A stretch of 12,134 bases of DNA from Cyclospora cayetanensis (GCF_002999335.1 NW_020312329.1:1-12134); one strand, 5' to 3'; numbered from the stretch's first letter, positions 1 to 8,003 are shown. The notes: generated by a model from the letters alone, not told the origin. Program-made: numbers and translations.

Positions 1-26
1 AGAGATGTGGTGCGGTGTTAGTGCAG
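1..26 (+). repeat. 3' tail of the preceding repeat unit (partial)
   Basis: These 26 bases match the end of the other units, just before the anchor. The usual GCGGAGTGTTACTGGAG is altered here to GCGGTGTTAGTGCAG. The change puts a TAG at 19-21 in the frame that is open in unit 1. It shows that the array continues upstream of the window. Confidence 0.85.
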
Positions 27-321
27 ACTCGCAGGCTTCCGTGGGTTTAGGCGACTTTGGCAGGAGGATGCTGAGTTGGCAGCTGGTGTGGAAGCCAGTG
101 GCAGTAAGGTTGCTGTGCTTAAATCTGTGTTGGTGTCGTTGTGTCGTATTGCATGTGCTCATAGCAACAATATCAATAGCAGCAATCGAACCGCTTATGT
201 GAGTATGGGGCGATTGCTGATTGGTGCTTTTTATGATGAGGAGGCTTGTTCCATGGCATATGTTTGGAGAAATGGTCAGTTGTTTTCAGTGTATGGAATG
301 TTTATGCGAGGCTGGCCATAA
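22..321 (+). pseudogene. Module A open frame, unit 1
   Basis: The frame is open from just after the TAG at 19-21 to TAA 319-321. The first plausible initiator inside it is TTG 76, giving 81 aa; no ATG lies near the frame's start. The product is unrecognised. It contains the family's recurring stretch SNNINSSNR followed by AYVSMG, then VWRNGQLF and a C-terminal WP before the stop. It is cysteine-poor to moderate, with no clear signal peptide or membrane helix. No ribosome-binding site was identified that would favour translation. It is annotated as a degenerate cassette because sister copies carry stops and frameshifts in the same frame. It could equally be a chance frame in non-coding repeat DNA. 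Confidence 0.3.
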
Positions 322-323
322 GA

Positions 324-338
324 CTAGAGTGGTTCTAG
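324..338 (+). repeat. CTAGA-GTGGT-TCTAG hairpin after the module A stop (reference copy, unit 1)
   Basis: A 5-bp perfect stem with a 5-base loop, starting two bases after the module A TAA. Copies lie at 1216-1230, 7464-7478 and 11926-11940, among others. The loop is GTGGT or GTAGT. It is degraded in units 7, 12 and 13. The fixed position after the stop is notable, but the stem is weak and no T-tract follows. Confidence 0.4.
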
Positions 339-513
339 CACGAGCACATAGGCTAGTACATGGCGTCGCCTTGATGCGGAATGATCTGCAGGCTGATGAA
401 CATTTGGACGCTGCATGACTCAGGCAGTGCGCTCTTTGCATGCACAGGTGTGGGGTGTAGAATGTGCTTTTTCCTGTAGGTAATGCATGTAGGCTCGGGG
501 GAGTAGCTAGTTT

Positions 514-819
514 TTGTGGTGCAGTGGGATGGCTAGCACTGTTGTTATGTGCAGTGGCACGTTGAGGAGTAGGCTTTGCACTGCACTCAAAGCGACTTTC
601 ACTTGGATGCTCACATATTATCGATTGCATTGGCTGAAGGTGAACGCGAGAATTGGAGGACCGAGCGGCATCCTTGTTCATGAGAGTCTAAGCACCTTCG
701 AATGGCGGGAGCTTTTGATGTTTCGTTGTTCTACTGAATGCAGGCTTTGCGCTGATGGTGCGCATTTGCTGATGAGAGTCTGCGTTGCCGATTTTAAGAA
801 AGTGGGTTGTGCAGGCTAG
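514..819 (+). pseudogene. Module B open frame, unit 1 (101 codons)
   Basis: A second recurring plus-strand frame, out of phase with module A. It begins MASTVVMCSGTLRSRL in most copies; a TTG 5 codons upstream is the nominal start here. It contains a hydrophobic run that is LIYYVLHWL in consensus copies, altered in this unit, then GGPSGILVHESLSTFEW. In most copies it stops at CTC-TAG soon after. In unit 1 a unique patch removes that stop and it continues to TAG 817-819. Equivalent frames lie at 3205-3432, 4990-5199, 5881-6063, 6776-7003, 7671-7853 and 9454-9636. High nucleotide conservation at all codon positions makes protein-level constraint hard to judge. Confidence 0.2.
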
Positions 820-1171
820 GTGGGGTTTTGATGGGTTTGCGGCTAAGCAGCCAATGTGTCGTACGTCTTGTTTGGTACCACTGGTTCTTCAAACATGTGG
901 TGTGGAGTGTTACTGGAGACTCGCAGGCGTGCGCGGGTTTAGGCGACTTTGGCAGGAGGATGCTGAGTTGGCGGCTGGTGTGGAAGCCAGTGGCAGTAAG
1001 GTTGCTGTGGTTAAATCTGCGTTGGTGTCTTCGTGTCGTGTTGCATGTGCTCAAAGCAGCAATATCAACAGCACCAATAGAGCCATTTTTCTGCGTATGA
1101 GGCTATGCCGAATCGGTGGTATATATGATGTAGACGGTGTCTTCATGGCATATGTTTGGAGAAGGGGTTAG
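785..1171 (+). pseudogene. Module A frame extended across the unit 1/2 junction (128 codons)
   Basis: This is the longest module A frame. It starts with TTG 785 in the tail of unit 1, crosses the junction, and ends at TAG 1169-1171, about 17 codons short of the shared TAA. It reads through because the TAG seen in most copies at CCC-TAG-ACA is CTT-CAA-ACA here. The upstream part contains the recurring KWVVQA and FAAKQPMCR stretches. After ECYWRLAGV the frame follows the common type A cassette. The product is unknown. The glutamine codon at the usual stop position suggests, without proving it, that module A once continued further upstream. Confidence 0.3.
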
Positions 1172-1808
1172 TTGTTTCCAGCGAATGGAATCCTTACGCG
1201 AGGATGGCCATAAGACTAGAGTGGTTCTAGCACGAGCACATAGGCTAGTACATGGCGTCGCCTTGATGCGGAATGATCTGCAGTCTGATGAACATTTGGA
1301 CGCTGCATGACTCAGGAAGTGCGCTCTTTGCATGCACAGGTGTTGGGTGTAGAATGTGCTTTTTCCTGTAGGTAATGCATATAGGCTCAGGGCAGGTGCT
1401 AACTTCTGTGCTGCAGTGGGATGGCTAGCACTGTTGTTATGTGCAGTACCACGGGGAAGAGAAGGCTGCCGACTGCAGTCAAAGTGTTTCACTTGGATGC
1501 TCATATATTCTGTATTGCATTGGCTGAAGGTGAAAGCGAGAATTGGAGAACCGAGCGGCATCCTTGTTTAGGAGACCCTAAGCACCTTTCAGTGGCTCTA
1601 GTTCTTCCATGTTTCGCTGTTATACGCAATGCAGCCTTTGCGCTGATGGTGCACATTCGCTAATGCCTGTCTGCGCTGGCGATTTTTAGAAAGTGGTTTG
1701 TGCAGGCCATGTGCGGTATGGGTATGTTTGCGGCTAAGCAGCCAATGTGTCGTACGTCTTGTTTGGTACTACTGGTCCCCTAGACATGTGTGCGGAGTGT
1801 TACTGGAG
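919..1808 (+). repeat. Repeat unit 2 (type A cassette), 890 bp
   Basis: A complete unit and one of the two shortest. Module A reads in from unit 1 because the usual CCCCTAGAC just before the anchor is GTTCTTCAAAC here, so a TAG becomes CAA. The frame then stops early at TAG 1169-1171. The CTAGA hairpin lies at 1216-1230. The GTGCAGT...CACTGC stem is broken by GTACCACGGGGAAG at about 1445. The 3' part has the 'GAGACCC' and 'TTTCAGTGG' variant rather than 'GAGAGTC' and 'TTCGAGTGG'. Confidence 0.95.
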
Positions 1809-2103
1809 ACTCGCAGGCGTCCGTGCGTTAAGGCGACTCCGCCAAGACGCATCTCAACTGTCCCTTTGTCTGGAAGTCAGTGGCAGTAGGTCTCCTGTGG
1901 TTAGATTTGCGTCGTGGTCTTCTTGTCGTATTGCATGTGCTCATAGCAACAATACCAATAGCGGTAACAGAGACACTTGTGTGAGTATGGGGCTATGCCG
2001 AGTTGGTGCTTCTTGTAATGTAGAGGCTTGTTCCATGGCATGTGTTTGGAGAGGTGGTCAGCGGTTTTCAGCGTATGGAATGTGTATGCGAGGATGGCCA
2101 TAA
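1747..2103 (+). pseudogene. Module A open frame, unit 3 (118 codons, type B)
   Basis: The most complete copy ending at the shared TAA (2101-2103). The frame begins at GTG 1747, shortly after an in-frame TAA upstream. The next internal ATG is the one in CTAGACATG, just before the anchor. Conserved stretches in order are ECYWRLAGVRALRRLRQ, SGSRSPV, CRIACAHSNN, VSMGLCR, CNVEACSMACVW and MRGWP. Between RLRQ and SGS lies the type B variable segment, rich in Ser and Leu. The protein is basic and Cys-containing, with no recognised domain. The absence of a clear ribosome-binding site and the many broken sister copies argue for a silent or decayed cassette. Confidence 0.33.
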
Positions 2104-2701
2104 GACTAGAGTAGTTCTAGCACGAGCACATAGGCTAGCACATGGCGTCGCTTTGATGCGGAATTGATCTGCAGGCTGATGAACATTTGGACGCTGCATG
2201 GCTCAGGAAGTGCGCTCTTTGCATGCACAGGTGTGGGGTTTAGAATGTGCTTTCTCCTGTAGGTAATGCATGTAGGCTCAGGCCGGGTGCTAGCTTTTGT
2301 GCTGCAGTGGGATGGCTAGCACTGTTGTTATGTGGAGCGGCACGTTGAGGAGTAGGCTTTGCACTGCAGCCAAAGTGTGTTTTACGTGAATAGTCATATA
2401 TTATGTATTGCATTGGCTGGAGGTGGGAAGCGAGAATTGGAGGACCGAGCGGCATCCTTGTTCATGAGAGTCTAGGCACCTTCGAGTGACTCTTGTTCTT
2501 TAATGTTTCGCTGTTGTATGTAATGCAGCTTTGCGCCGATGGTGTGCGTTTGCTAATGCCTGTCTGCGTTGGCGATTTTCAGCTAGTGGGTTGTGCAAGC
2601 CATGTGCGGTATGGGTATGTTTGCGGCTAAGCAGCCAATGTGTCGTACGTCTTGTTTGGTTTCACTGGTCCCCTAGACATGTGTGCGGAGTGTTACTGGA
2701 G
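1809..2701 (+). repeat. Repeat unit 3 (type B cassette), 893 bp
   Basis: A complete unit with the type B variable segment at about 1837-1874, nearly identical to those of units 4 and 6 and unlike type A. Module A is fully open from 1747 to 2103. The core near 2395-2460 is more altered than in other copies (TTTTACGTGAATAG and GGTGGGAAGCG). The 3' end before unit 4 has GCAAGCCATGTGCGG, also found at the ends of unit 5. Confidence 0.95.
1837..1874 (+). other. Type B variable segment (reference copy, unit 3)
   Basis: This stretch differs from the type A equivalent at many bases while both flanks stay alignable. Near-identical copies lie at about 2730-2767 and 4516-4553, with a relative at about 5408-5445. 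In the module A frame the two types keep Q, D, L, L, E and S positions, with Ala/Ser, Glu/Gln and Val/Ala swaps. Two of the kept residues use different codons (CAG/CAA and TTG/CTG). Confidence 0.6.
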
Positions 2702-2918
2702 ACTCGCAGGCGTCCGTGCGTTAAGGCGACTCCGCCAAGCCGCATCTCAACTGTCCCTTTGTCTGGGAGTCAGTGGCAGAAGGGCTCCTGTGGTTAAATT
2801 TGCGTCGTGGTCTTCTTGTCGTATTGCATGTGCTCATAGCAATAATATCAATAGCACCAATAGAGCCATTTATGTGAGTATGGGGCTGTTCCGAATCGGT
2901 GCTTCTCATAACGTATAG
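2640..2918 (+). pseudogene. Module A frame, unit 4, truncated by TAG (92 codons)
   Basis: Matches unit 3 in layout and in its type B segment, starting from the equivalent GTG. It ends prematurely at TAG 2916-2918, where sister copies read GAG (GTA-GAG becomes GTA-TAG). A second in-frame stop, TGA in place of TGG, lies just before the shared TAA. Two independent lesions in one copy suggest that this copy is not under selection for translation. Confidence 0.3.
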
Positions 2919-3594
2919 GCTTGTTCCATGCCATGTGTTTGGAGAAGTGGTCAGTGGTTTCCAGCGTATGGAATGTGTATGCGAGGATGACCATAAGACT
3001 AGAGTAGTTCTAGCACGAGCATATCGGCTAGCACATTGCGTCACTTTGATGCGGAATTGATCTGGAGGCTGGTGAACATTTGGACGCTGCATGATTCAGG
3101 AAGTGCGCTCTTTGCATGCACAAGTGTGCAGGGTAGAATGTGGTTTTTTCTGTAGGTAATGCATGTAGGCTCAGGCCAGGTGCTAGCTTCTGTGCTGCAG
3201 TGGGATGGCTAGCAGTGTTGTTATGTGCAGCGGCACGGGGAGGAGTAGGCTGCCCACTGCACTCAAAGTGTGTTTCACTTGGATGCTCATATATTATGTA
3301 TTGCAGTGGCTGGAGGTGAAAGCGAGAATTGGAGGACCGAGCGGCATCCTTGTTCAGGAGAGCCTGAGCACCTTTCAGTGGCTCTGGTTCTTCCATGTTT
3401 CGTTGTTGTGCTTAATGCAGCCTTTGCGCTGATGGTGCACATTCGCTAATGCCTGTCTGCGTTGGCGATTTTCAGCTAGTGGGTTGTGCAGGCCATGTGG
3501 GGTTTGGGTGTGTTTGCGGATAAGCAGCCAATGTGTCGTACGTGTTGTTTGGTAGCGCTGGTCCCCTAGACCTGTGTGCAGAGTGTTACTGGAG
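2702..3594 (+). repeat. Repeat unit 4 (type B cassette), 893 bp
   Basis: A complete unit with the type B segment at about 2730-2767. Module A is cut by TAG at 2916-2918, and a TGA replaces the TGG just before the shared TAA. Bases 2932-3122 are identical, without mismatch, to 4718-4908 of unit 6. Units 4, 5 and 6 share the marker CATATCGGCTAGCACATTGC instead of the more usual CACATAGGCTAGCACATGGC. The 3' part opens a 75-codon frame at 3205-3432. Confidence 0.95.
2932..3122 (+). repeat. 191-bp tract identical in units 4 and 6
   Basis: Aligned base by base, 2932-3122 and 4718-4908 show no mismatch. The tracts end at a change in each direction: TGCCATG against TGGCATG on the left, and CACAAG against CACAGG on the right. 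Unit 5, lying between them, differs in this region. Confidence 0.85.
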
Positions 3595-4487
3595 ACTCGC
3601 AGGCGTCCGTGCGTTAAGGTGACTCCTGCAGGACAATGCTGAGTTGGCAGGTGATCTGCAGGCCAGTGGCAGTAGGGCTCCTGTGGTTAAATCTGCGTTG
3701 GTGTCGTCGTGTCGTATTGCATGTGCTCATAGCAACAATATCAATAGCGATAACAGAGACACTTATGTGAGTATGGGGCTATGCCGACTTGGTGCTTCTT
3801 GTAATGTAGAGGCTTGTTCCATGGCATGTGTTTGGAGAAGTGGTCAGTTGTTTCCAGCGTATGGAATGTTCATGCAAACATGGCCATAAGACTAGAGTAG
3901 TCCTAGCACGAGCATATCGGCTAGCACATTGCGTCACTTTGATGGGGAACGATCTGCAGGCTGATGAACATTTGGACGCTGCATGGCTCAGGAAGTGCGC
4001 TCTTTGCATGCACAGGTGTGGCGTGTAGAATGTGGCTTTTTCCTGCAGGTAATGCATGTAGGCTCAGGGCAGGTGCTAGCTTCTGTGGTGCAGTGGAATG
4101 GCTAGAACTGTTGTCATGTAGAGTGGCACGTTGAGGAGTAGGCTTTGCACTGCAGTCAAAGTGTGTTTCACTTGGATGCTCATATATTATGTATTGCATT
4201 GGCTGAAGGTGAAAGCGAGAATTGGAGGACCGAGCGGCATCCTTGTTCATGAGAGTCTAAGCACCTTCGAGTGGCTGTAGTCCTTAAATGTTTCGCTGTT
4301 GTACGCAATGCAGCCTTTGTGCTGATGGTGCGCATTTGCTAATGCCGGTGTGCGCTGGCGATTTTAGCTAGTGGGTTGTGCAAGCCATGTGCGGTATGGG
4401 TATGTTTGCGGCTAAGCAGCCAATGTGTCGTACGTGTTGTTTGGTAGCGCTGGTCCCCTAGACCTGTGGTGCAGAGTGTTACTGGAG
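3595..4487 (+). repeat. Repeat unit 5 (A/B mosaic), 893 bp
   Basis: A complete unit. The sequence after the anchor is type B-like (GTCCGTGCGTTAAGG). It then switches to type A (GCAGGACAATGCTGAGTTGG) near 3625, which looks like a recombination breakpoint. A TGA next to the switch breaks module A, leaving 81 codons open at 3644-3889. The 3' end of the unit (about 4360-4430) matches the end of unit 3 closely. Confidence 0.95.
3644..3889 (+). pseudogene. Module A open frame, unit 5 (81 codons)
   Basis: Starts at TTG 3644, downstream of a TGA that sits at the B-to-A switch point, and runs to the shared TAA 3887-3889. It carries the same NNINSDNRDTYVSMGLCR stretch as unit 6, and then CNVEACSMACVWRSGQLF. 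Its C-terminus is MQTWP instead of MRGWP. No function is recognised. Confidence 0.28.
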
Positions 4488-5379
4488 ACTCGCAGGCGTC
4501 CGTGCGTTAAGGCGACTCCGCCAAGACGCATCTCAACTGTCCCTTTGTCTGGGAGTCAGTGGCAGAAGGGCTCCTGTGGTTAAATTTGCGTCGTGGTCTT
4601 CGTGTCGTATTGCATGTGCTCAAAGCAGTAATATCAATAGCGATAACAGAGACACTTATGTGAGTACGGGGCTATGACGAGTCGGTTCCTCTTATAACGT
4701 AGAGGCGTGTCGCATGGCATGTGTTTGGAGAAGTGGTCAGTGGTTTCCAGCGTATGGAATGTGTATGCGAGGATGACCATAAGACTAGAGTAGTTCTAGC
4801 ACGAGCATATCGGCTAGCACATTGCGTCACTTTGATGCGGAATTGATCTGGAGGCTGGTGAACATTTGGACGCTGCATGATTCAGGAAGTGCGCTCTTTG
4901 CATGCACAGGTGTGGATGTAGAATGTGGTTTTTTCTGTAGGTAATGCATGTAGGCTCAGGCCAGGTGCTAGCTTCTGTGCTGCAGTGGGATGGCTAGCAG
5001 TGTTGTTATGTGCAGCGGCACGTTGGGGAGTAGGCTTTGCACTGCAGTCAAAGTGTGTTTCACTTGGATGCTCATACATTATGTATTGCATTGGTCGAAG
5101 GTGAAAGCGAGAATTGGAGGACAGAGCGGCATCCTTGTTCAGGAGAGCCAAAGCACCTTTCAGTGGCTCTGGTTCTTCCATGTTTCGCTGTTGTGCTGAA
5201 TGCAGCTTTTGCGCCGATGGTGGACATTTGCTTATGCGTTCTGCGTTGGCGATTTTTAGAAAGTGGGTTGTGCAGGCCATGTGGGATGTGGGTGTGTTTG
5301 CGGATAAGCATCCAATGTGTCGTAAGTGCTGTTTGGTAGCGCTGGTCCCCTAGACATGTGGTGCAGAGTGTTACTGGAG
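4488..5379 (+). repeat. Repeat unit 6 (type B cassette), 892 bp
   Basis: A complete unit with the type B segment at about 4516-4553. Module A is interrupted by TGA (CTA TGA CGA, about 4676). Bases 4718-4908 are a perfect copy of 2932-3122 in unit 4. The stem around 5010-5050 is weakened (GTGCAGCG against CACTGCAG). A 79-codon frame at 5114-5353 crosses the last third of the unit. Confidence 0.95.
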
Positions 5380-6270
5380 ACTCGCAGGCGTCCGTACGTT
5401 AAGGCGACTCCGCCAACACTTTTCTCAACTGCCGCTTCGTCTGGAGACCAGTGGCAGTAGGGCTCCTGTACTTAAATCTGCGTTGGTGCCTTCTTGTCGT
5501 ATTGCATGTGCTCGAAGCAATAATATCAATAGCAGCAATAGAACCATTTATGTGAGTAGAAGGCTATTCCAAGTTGGTGGTTCTTGTAATGTAGAGGCTT
5601 GTTTCATGCTATGTGTTTGGAAAAGTCCTGAGTCTTTTCAGTGTATGGTATGTTTATGGGAGGATGGCCATGAGAATAGAGTGGTTCTAACACGAGCACA
5701 TAGGCTAGCACATCGCGTCGCTTGACGCCCAACCGATCTAGACGCTGGTGAACATTTAGATGCTGCATGACTCAGGCAGTGCGCTCTCTGCATGCTTAGG
5801 TGTGGGGTGTAGAATGTGGTTTTTCCTGTAGGTAATGCATGTAGGCTCAGGCCAGCAGCTAGCTTCTGTGCTGCAGAGGGATGGCTAGCACTGTTGTTAT
5901 ATGCAGTGGCACGTTGAGGAGTAGGCTGCCCACTGCACTAAAAGTGTGTTCCACTTCGCTGCTCATATATTATGTATTGCAGTGGCTGGAGGTGAAAGCG
6001 AGAATTGGAGGACCGAGCGGCATCCTTGTTCATGAGACCCTAAGCACCTTCGAGTGGCTCTAGTTCTTCCATGTTTCGCTGTAGTACGTAATGCAGCCTT
6101 TGCGCTGATGGTGCGCATGTGCTATTTGCGGTCTGCGTTGGCGATTTTCAGCTAGTGGGTTGTGCAAGCCATTTGGGGTGTGGGTGTGTTTGGGATAAGC
6201 AGCCCATGTGTCGTAGGTGTTGTTTGGTACCGCTGGTCCCCTAGGTATGTGGTGGGAAGTGTTACTGGAG
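5380..6270 (+). repeat. Repeat unit 7 (B-like variant, unique module end), 891 bp
   Basis: A complete unit. The variable segment at about 5408-5445 is related to type B but differs from units 3, 4 and 6 (CAACACTTTTCTCAACTGCC). The 3' part of module A is also unusual: AGTCCTGAGTCTTTTCAG replaces AGTGGTCAGTTGTTTCCAG with loss of one base, so the frame runs past the usual TAA to TGA 5723-5725. The CTAGA hairpin is destroyed here (AATAGAGTGGTTCTAAC). Confidence 0.95.
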
Positions 6271-7166
6271 AGTCGCCGGCGTCAATGCGTTTACGAGACT
6301 CTGGCAGGGCGATGCTGAGTTGGCAGGTGATCTGGAGGCCAGTGGCAGAAGGGGTTCCTCTGCTTAAATCTGCGTTGGTGTCTTCGTGTCGTGTTGCATG
6401 TGCTCAAAGCAATAATATCAATAACAGCAATAAAACCGCTTATATGGCTAAGGGGCTATTTCGAATCGGTGCTTCTTGTAATGTAGGGGCTTGCTCAACG
6501 ACATGTATTTGGAGAAGTGGTTAGTTGTTTCCAGCGAATTGAATCGTTATGCGAGGATGGCCATAAGACTAGAGTGGTTCTAGCACTAGCTCATAGGATA
6601 GCACATGGCGTCGCTTTGATGCGGAATCGATCTGCAGGCTGGTGAACATTTGGACGCTGCATGACTCAGGAAGTGCGCTCTCTGCATGCACAGGTGTGGG
6701 ATGTAGAATGTGGCTTTTTCCTGTAGGTAATGCATGTAGGCTCAGGCCGGGTGCTAGCTTCTGTGCTGCAGTGGGATGGCTAGCACTGTTGTTATATGCA
6801 GTGGCACGTTGAGGAGTAGGCTGCCCACTGCACTCAAAGTGCGTTTCACTTGGATGCTCATATATTATGTATTGCATTGGTCGAAGGTGAAAGCGAGAAT
6901 TGGAGGACCGAGCGGCATCCTTGTTCATGAGAGCCTGAGCACCTTTCAGTGGCTGTGGTTCTTCCATGTTTCGCTGTTGTACGTAATGCAGCCTTTGTGC
7001 TGATGGCGCGCATTCGCTAATGCGTTCTGCGTTGGCGATTTTCAGGAAGTGTGTTGTGCAGGCTAGGTGCGGTTTGGGTGTGTTTGCGGCTAAGCAGGCA
7101 ATGTGTCGTAGGTGTTGTTTTGGTACTACTGGTTCTTTAGACATGTGTTGCAGAGTGTTACTGGAG
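6271..7166 (+). repeat. Repeat unit 8 (type A cassette), 896 bp, longest copy
   Basis: A complete unit and the longest in the window. One extra G at about 6352-6355 (AAGGGGTTCC) shifts module A. As a result a different upstream frame joins the module's second half, giving a 120-codon open frame at 6162-6524. That frame stops at the same AGTGGTTAG seen in units 2 and 10. The minus strand of this unit carries the longest open frame of the window (7186 to 6569), judged fortuitous. Confidence 0.95.
6776..7003 (+). pseudogene. Module B open frame, unit 8 (75 codons)
   Basis: Starts at ATG 6776 (MASTVVICSGTLRSRLPTA). It passes the hydrophobic LIYYVLHW stretch and IGGPSGILVHESLSTFQWLW, and stops at TGA 7001-7003. 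Here the common TAG is TGG, so the frame reaches FFHVSLLYVMQPL. Unit 4 (3205-3432) is the same length with few differences. Between the 'HESLSTFEW' and 'QESLSTFQW' variants, the changes AGT/AGC, CTA/CTG and TTC/TTT are synonymous in this frame, a weak hint of past coding. Confidence 0.2.
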
Positions 7167-7663
7167 ACTTGCAGGTGTCTGGGCATTTTGGAGTCTCTGG
7201 CAGAACGATGCTGAGTTGGCAGGTGGTCTGGAAGCCAGTGGCAGTAGGGCTCCTGTACTTAAATCTGCGTTGGTGTCGTTGTGTCGTGTTGCATGTGCTC
7301 AAAGCAGCAATATCAATAGCACCAATAGAGCGACTTATGTGAGTTAAAGGCTTTGCCGAAGTAGTGGCTCTTACAATGTGCCGGTTTGTCCCATGGCATG
7401 TGTTTGGAAAAGTGGTCAGTTGTTTCCAGCAAATTCAATCGTTATGCGAGGATGGCCATAAGACTAGAGTGGTTCTAGCATGCGTACATAGGCTAGCACA
7501 TGGCGTCGCTTTAATGCGGAATTGATCTGCAGGCTGGTGAACATCTGGAGGCTGCATGACTCAGGCAGTGCGCTCTCTGCATGCACAGGTGTGGGATGTA
7601 GAATGTGGATTTTTCCTGTAGGTAATGCATGTAGGCTCAGGCCGGGTGCTAGCTTCTGTGGTG

Positions 7664-7683
7664 CAGTGGGATGGCTAGCACTG
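7664..7683 (+). repeat. CAGTG/CACTG small inverted repeat (reference copy, unit 9)
   Basis: CAGTG and CACTG flank a 10-base loop (GGATGGCTAG) in almost every unit. It lies just upstream of the 9-bp inverted repeat. The stem is short and may be fortuitous. Confidence 0.35.
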
Positions 7684-7690
7684 TTGTTAT

Positions 7691-7728
7691 GTGCAGTGGC
7701 ACGTTGAGGAGTAGGCTGCCCACTGCAC
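7691..7728 (+). repeat. 9-bp perfect inverted repeat, 20-base loop (reference copy, unit 9)
   Basis: GTGCAGTGG (7691-7699) pairs with CCACTGCAC (7720-7728). Unit 8 keeps 8 bp (6797-6832). In unit 1 both arms are shifted, but GTGCAGTG and CACTGCAC still pair. Units with AGC instead of AGT (4, 6, 10, 13) carry a mismatch, and unit 12 has lost the right arm. There is no T-run after it, so it does not look like an intrinsic terminator. Confidence 0.6.
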
Positions 7729-7764
7729 TCAAAGTGTGCTTCACTTGGATGCTCATATATTATG

Positions 7765-7820
7765 TATTGCATTGGCTGAAGGTGAAAGCGAGAATTGGAG
7801 GACCGAGCGGCATCCTTGTT
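7765..7820 (+). other. Most conserved core of the unit (reference copy, unit 9)
   Basis: From TATTGCATTGG through AGCGAGAATTGGAGGACC to GCATCCTTGTT, almost every unit is identical. Exceptions are few: units 2 and 3 have changes, unit 1 has AACGCGAG, units 6 and 8 have GGTCGAAGG, and unit 12 has GGGTGAAG. It holds a GGAGG, but no start codon follows at a suitable distance. The cause of the conservation is unknown: a functional site, or a tract of frequent conversion. Confidence 0.6.
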
Positions 7821-8003
7821 CATGAGAGTCTAAGCACCTTCGAGTGGCTCTAGTTCTTAAATGTTTCGCTGTTGTACGTAATGCAGCTTTGCGCTGATGG
7901 TGCGCATTTGCTAATGCCTGTCTACGTTGGCCACTTTCAGCTAGTGGGTTGTGCAAGCCAACTGCGGTTGTGCGGGGGCTGCTAAGCAGGCAATGTGTCG
8001 TAG

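Larger units (their letters stand above)
27..918 (+). repeat. Repeat unit 1 (type A cassette), 892 bp
   Basis: A complete unit. Module A is open from 22 to its TAA at 319-321. The hairpin CTAGA-GTGGT-TCTAG follows at 324-338. A one-base deletion (GAATGATCTGC instead of GAATTGATCTGC) near 379-389 is shared with units 2 and 13. The patch around 700-720 is unique: GAATGGCGGGAGC replaces the usual GAGTGGCTCTAGTTC, which removes a stop found in most copies and opens a 101-codon frame at 514-819. The 8-bp inverted repeat GTGCAGTG/CACTGCAC is present around 550-586. Confidence 0.95.

Noticed and set aside
324..338. Intrinsic transcription terminator after module A
   Set aside because: The stem is only 5 bp with about half A/T pairs, and no T-run follows.
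300..920. Reassigned stop codons (TAG/TAA as Gln), making the whole unit one continuous protein
   Set aside because: With TAG and TAA read through, the module A frame can be followed through much of a unit. However, TGA also occurs in frame in many copies, units are usually not a multiple of three (890-896), and one-base indels differ between copies.
6900..6912. GGAGG in the conserved core as a ribosome-binding site
   Set aside because: No ATG, GTG or TTG lies 5-10 bases downstream in a frame that stays open.
6569..7186. Minus-strand 205-codon frame as a real gene
   Set aside because: It is cut to different lengths by stops and shifts in the other copies and has antisense-like composition. 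The plus-strand frame explains substitutions such as GTA/GTG/GTC better. Kept only as a low-interest finding.
7661..7700. Internal 30-bp direct repeat (GTGCAGTGG at 7661 and 7691)
   Set aside because: Only about nine bases match and the flanks do not, so it is not a sub-repeat of the unit.
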